From positions 62,001 through 126,000 of the forward strand of contig QYPL01000004.1 in NCBI GenBank assembly GCA_007280515.1: a stretch of DNA of 64,000 nucleotides, in the 5' to 3' direction. Shown here piece after piece: positions 60,317 to 64,000 of the stretch. Position numbers and translations under genes: made by a program. Under the pieces are notes generated by a model. It saw only the letters and a program-made list of their open reading frames with translations. It searched no databases and was not told where the DNA came from. How positions within the stretch are numbered: position 1 is the first letter of the stretch; each line of letters begins with the position of its first letter. Source of the DNA: Sediminibacterium sp. (GTDB taxonomy: Bacteria; Bacteroidota; Bacteroidia; Chitinophagales; Chitinophagaceae).

Positions 60317-60652
60317 ATGCAATGGAATCCCATAGTTGATAGCAAGCAGATTGAAGCCATAAAAGCTGCCTCTTTTAACAAACCTCAATTGATTTTAAAA
60401 CATAGTACCACTTGTAGTATAAGTAAAATGGCTCTTGCTAGATTAGAAAGAGCAGCTACGCCTAATAATGTAGATTTTCACTTTTTAGACTTATTAAATT
60501 ATAGAAATATTTCAAAAGAAATTGCCGAAAGCTTTGATGTGTCCCACGAATCACCGCAGGTATTGTTAATTAAAAATGGCTATTGTGTTTACGACGAAAG
60601 TCATGGAGGCATTCAAATGGAAGAAATAGAAGAACAGGCAGTTCAAGCTTAA
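60317..60652 (+). CDS. ytxJ: Bacillithiol-system redox protein YtxJ-like
   Basis: LILKHSTTCSISKMALARLERA; DLLNYRNISKEIAESFDVSHESPQVLLIKNG. Confidence 0.85.
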   Translation: MQWNPIVDSKQIEAIKAASFNKPQLILKHSTTCSISKMALARLERAATPNNVDFHFLDLLNYRNISKEIAESFDVSHESPQVLLIKNGYCVYDESHGGIQMEEIEEQAVQA

Positions 60653-60658
60653 TAAATT

Positions 60659-61840
60659 TTATACAAGCTCAATCACCATCGCAGAAGCACCACCACCTCC
60701 ATTACATATAGCGGCTGCCCCATATTTTGCTTTATTCTTTTTAAGAATATGAATTAAGCTTACCATAATTCTGGCTCCACTACATCCCAGTGGATGACCT
60801 AATGCCACTGCACCACCATGTACATTTACTTTACTAGCATCTATTTTTAAAATTTCTGTATTCACAATACCCACTACTGAGAAGGCTTCGTTAAATTCAA
60901 AAAATTGAATATCGTTTATTGTTAAATTAGCTTTCTTTAATGCTTTTGGCATTGCTAGTGAAGGTGAAGTCGTAAACCATTTTGGATCTTGTTCTGCATC
61001 GGCAAAACTTTTTATAATAGCAATGGGCTTTATACCTAATTCATTTGCTTTAGCCGCACTCATTAAAACAACGGCAGCTGCTCCATCATTCATAGTGCTT
61101 GCATTGGCTGCTGTAACGGTTCCATCCTTACTAAAGGCTGAATTTAATTGAGGTAGTTTATCAAAATTTACTTTTGAAGGCTCTTCATCTTTATCTATAA
61201 TAATGGAGGATCCCTTTTTTTGTGAAATTTCAACAGGCACAATCTCATCTTTAAACCAACCATTTTCAATAGCAGCTTGCGCTTTTTTATAACTATTCAC
61301 CGCAAAAGCGTCTTGCGCTTCTCTACTTACACTGTATTTTGTGGCACAGGCATCTGCAAAATTACCCATGGCTACTTTATCGTATACATCTACTAAGCCG
61401 TCTTTTGCTAAACCATCTTGCATTACTGTATCACCGTATTTATTACCCCATCTTTGGGTGGTATTATAAAAAGGGACATTACTCATGCTTTCCATTCCAC
61501 CTGCTATAATTACATCGGCATCGCCTAACATAATATTTTGAGCAGCAATGGCAATTGACTTCATTCCACTAGCACATACTTTATTAATAGTGGTGCAAAT
61601 AACTTTATCGGGAAGCCCCGCCGCTTTAGCAGCCTGTCTTGCTGGCGCTTGACCCAATCCAGCTTGAATAACAGAGCCCATAATTACTTCATCGATTAAA
61701 TCTTTAGATAGTCCTGCTTTCTCTAATGCTCCTTTAATAGCTATGCCTCCTAAATTGGTTGCAGAAATACTACTAAGACAACCCCCAAAAGAGCCAATGG
61801 GTGTTCTTACTGCGGCCACGATATAGACTTCCTTATTCAT
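60659..61840 (-). CDS. Acetyl-CoA acyltransferase (thiolase)
   Basis: TTINKVCASGMKSIAIAAQ; GGMESMSNVPF; NVHGGAVALGHPLGCSGARI; CNGGGGASAMVIE. Confidence 0.95.
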   Translation of the reverse strand: MNKEVYIVAAVRTPIGSFGGCLSSISATNLGGIAIKGALEKAGLSKDLIDEVIMGSVIQAGLGQAPARQAAKAAGLPDKVICTTINKVCASGMKSIAIAAQNIMLGDADVIIAGGMESMSNVPFYNTTQRWGNKYGDTVMQDGLAKDGLVDVYDKVAMGNFADACATKYSVSREAQDAFAVNSYKKAQAAIENGWFKDEIVPVEISQKKGSSIIIDKDEEPSKVNFDKLPQLNSAFSKDGTVTAANASTMNDGAAAVVLMSAAKANELGIKPIAIIKSFADAEQDPKWFTTSPSLAMPKALKKANLTINDIQFFEFNEAFSVVGIVNTEILKIDASKVNVHGGAVALGHPLGCSGARIMVSLIHILKKNKAKYGAAAICNGGGGASAMVIELV

Positions 61841-61896
61841 ACTTAAAAGTTTAATTCTATTATCTAATGCATCCTATATAATATATGTAAATACAT

Positions 61897-62778
61897 TTAT
61901 GAAGTGGGTAATACTTCATTTGGAGCATCTACAGTAATCTCTGGAATTAAATGTATCCCATCCTCTTCAATACTTATTAATTTTAATTTATACAAGATCC
62001 CTACATTCATTTTAAAGGCTTTTTTACTCATGCCAAAAAATGCATAAATATCGTCAGGGGCTGATTTGTCATGGTAAGGCAAGAAACCTTTATGTGATTT
62101 TAGCAAACTCATAATTTTTTGATTGTCATCGGCTAACTTTTCGCCCCCTTGTTTACCTAATCCAATATCTAATTTATTGTCTTCTCTAATTTTCTTTACA
62201 AAGGCTTCATCAATAAGTTGACCAATATGTAAATGCGTAAATACTTCGTTTTTATATACTAAACCTTGGTGCACTTGATTCACAATGACTACATACCCAA
62301 TTTCTGATTCTCTATATACTTGTATTTTAACTTTTTCGCCCTCTTTAACGGTTAAATGGTCGTTGCTAATTTGTTTGTCAATTTTTTCCGTTGCAGCTAC
62401 TCTTCCAGTTTGTGCGTCAATATATAGTTTCACTAAATACTTACCCCCCAAACGCATAGTGGATAGTTGTTGAGAGACAGGTACAAAAACATCTTTCATT
62501 AAACCCCAATCTAAAAAAGCACCTTGTGAAGTTACTTCTACTACTTTTAAAGCAGCAATATCCCCTACTACTGCAAAAGGTTCTTGGGTAGTGGCAATTA
62601 GCCTGTTATCAGAGTCGTGGTAAACAAATACACTAATGGTATCTCCTATTTGTAAGCCTGAAGGCACAAAACGTTTTGGAAGTAAAATACCTTCCCCACC
62701 ATCATCCATATAAAAACCAAAATCAACTTTTCGGTCTACACGCATCAAATTAAACTGACCTACATTTATGGTTGACAT
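61897..62778 (-). CDS. CvfB-like S1 RNA-binding protein
   Basis: EGILLPKRFVPSGLQIGDTISVFVYHDSDNRLIATT; GAFLDWGLMKDVFVP S1-type repeats. Confidence 0.9.
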   Translation of the reverse strand: MSTINVGQFNLMRVDRKVDFGFYMDDGGEGILLPKRFVPSGLQIGDTISVFVYHDSDNRLIATTQEPFAVVGDIAALKVVEVTSQGAFLDWGLMKDVFVPVSQQLSTMRLGGKYLVKLYIDAQTGRVAATEKIDKQISNDHLTVKEGEKVKIQVYRESEIGYVVIVNQVHQGLVYKNEVFTHLHIGQLIDEAFVKKIREDNKLDIGLGKQGGEKLADDNQKIMSLLKSHKGFLPYHDKSAPDDIYAFFGMSKKAFKMNVGILYKLKLISIEEDGIHLIPEITVDAPNEVLPTS

Positions 62779-62793
62779 GATTTCTATTTTTAA

Positions 62794-64000
62794 TTAAAAC
62801 AATTCTGGTTGTGAATCGTTGGGGTCTTTTATGACTACTTTATTTTCCCAAGCCATTTCAACGGTTTTAGAGAAGTCGACTAATTTAGTACCAATGGCTT
62901 TCCAACCCATTATATCCACCATCTTACTCACTTTGAACTTCGTCTTCCTTACCTGAGTGCCTCTTCCCGTATGAACCGCTAATATGGGTTCTGCAAATGT
63001 TGATACAGCCTCCACATAATTACCTGCTCCTTCTTTTATAAAAGAGAAAGGTGTTTTTAAAGTAGTGGTTTCAATAAGGAAGCGTTTAATATTAAATTGT
63101 AATTTATCCTTATCTAAATAAACAGCGGTTACAATTTTTTCTGGATCAAACTTCTCCATAAAAATTACTTTTTCTGGGTCGAAACGTTGACTTTGTTCTG
63201 TATCGGTTACTTCATAATTACCATCCTTGGTAATGACTAATAACTTCTCATCTTCAAAGGTACCCAAATAAATCCCTTTCTCATCGGTATTTAAACGGCC
63301 AAACTTGTCATCAAACCATAATTTACGACCCGTTAAGGTACTTTTACCTGCTTCTTTCAATTTAATCGCCTTTACTGGATACTTAGTTACCTGATTGCCC
63401 ACACTACTTCTTCCTTTTACTTCCAAGGTATCAAAAAGAAAGTCGAACTCTTTAATACGGGCAGAGCAGTTGGGACTTAATATCACTTTCACCGATTCTG
63501 CTTCCCCATTCATATTCACGGACATATAATGCACTTTAGATTTCTCTGTGCTCTTGGCTAAAAAATATTCTTTATCACGGGTTACACCAGTTACATTAAA
63601 TCGTTTAGCATAGGTAATGCTAGATGCACCATCCGAATAAACCATATTATAGGTAGTGCGCTCATCATTTTTTTGGAAGACGGCTGCATGTATAATATCT
63701 TTTCCAATAAATACTTTATCAGAAACCTTTACCACTTTCATCACACCCGATTTAGCAAAGGCAATAATATCATCATAGTCGGTACAATCAAATAAGAATT
63801 CATCTTTTTTCAAACCTGTGCCTACAAAGCCTTCTGCTCTATTAATGTATAATTTAGTATTGGCAATCGCTACTTGCTTTACATGGATAGTATCGAATTC
63901 TTTGATTTCTGTCTTACGCTCCTTTCCCTTACCATATTTCTTAGTTAAGTTCTCATAATAGGCCACACAATAATCCACTAAATTGGCTAAATGATTCTTT
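62794..64000 (-). CDS. DNA topoisomerase IV subunit A-like, C-terminal part (continues past window edge)
   Basis: (KNHLANL)VDYCVAYYENLTKKYGKGKERKTEIKEF; frame open to base 64000; C-terminal beta-propeller-like region. Confidence 0.85.
   Translation of the reverse strand, partial: KNHLANLVDYCVAYYENLTKKYGKGKERKTEIKEFDTIHVKQVAIANTKLYINRAEGFVGTGLKKDEFLFDCTDYDDIIAFAKSGVMKVVKVSDKVFIGKDIIHAAVFQKNDERTTYNMVYSDGASSITYAKRFNVTGVTRDKEYFLAKSTEKSKVHYMSVNMNGEAESVKVILSPNCSARIKEFDFLFDTLEVKGRSSVGNQVTKYPVKAIKLKEAGKSTLTGRKLWFDDKFGRLNTDEKGIYLGTFEDEKLLVITKDGNYEVTDTEQSQRFDPEKVIFMEKFDPEKIVTAVYLDKDKLQFNIKRFLIETTTLKTPFSFIKEGAGNYVEAVSTFAEPILAVHTGRGTQVRKTKFKVSKMVDIMGWKAIGTKLVDFSKTVEMAWENKVVIKDPNDSQPELF

Overview
The window is an AT-rich, gene-dense chromosomal segment of a Bacteroidota bacterium, probably Chitinophagaceae-like. 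That placement rests on protein style, TAnnTTTG -7 promoter elements and BT_3928/DUF1599/DUF4199/WbqC family proteins. About 60 ORFs are supported, mostly housekeeping: serA, hppA, pyrE/pyrB/pyrR, recF, coaD, folP, nrnA-like, ndk, lepA, tpiA, pruA, pdhA plus an E2, ychF, cinA, gmhA/gmhB and a topoisomerase IV A C-terminus. I saw no CRISPR array, prophage, IS element, tRNA or rRNA. The main points for follow-up are: (1) many intergenic spacers are built from short tandem arrays (10-22 bp unit, unrelated sequence at each locus), several anchored on the stop codon of the flanking gene; (2) a breakpoint at about 57322-57327 joins the C-terminal halves of a divergent S9 peptidase and a TonB-receptor-like gene; (3) a dihydroorotase homologue lacks its metal and catalytic residues; (4) a glycan-salvage cluster (GH109, M20, NahK-like kinase, GlcNAc-Asn hydrolase, CutC); (5) a tight four-gene operon (giant TPR, Lys-rich beta-barrel, membrane-anchored HU-like protein, methyltransferase); (6) helically phased A-tracts in the pruA divergent promoter region. 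All family calls come from reading the translations; no database search was run.
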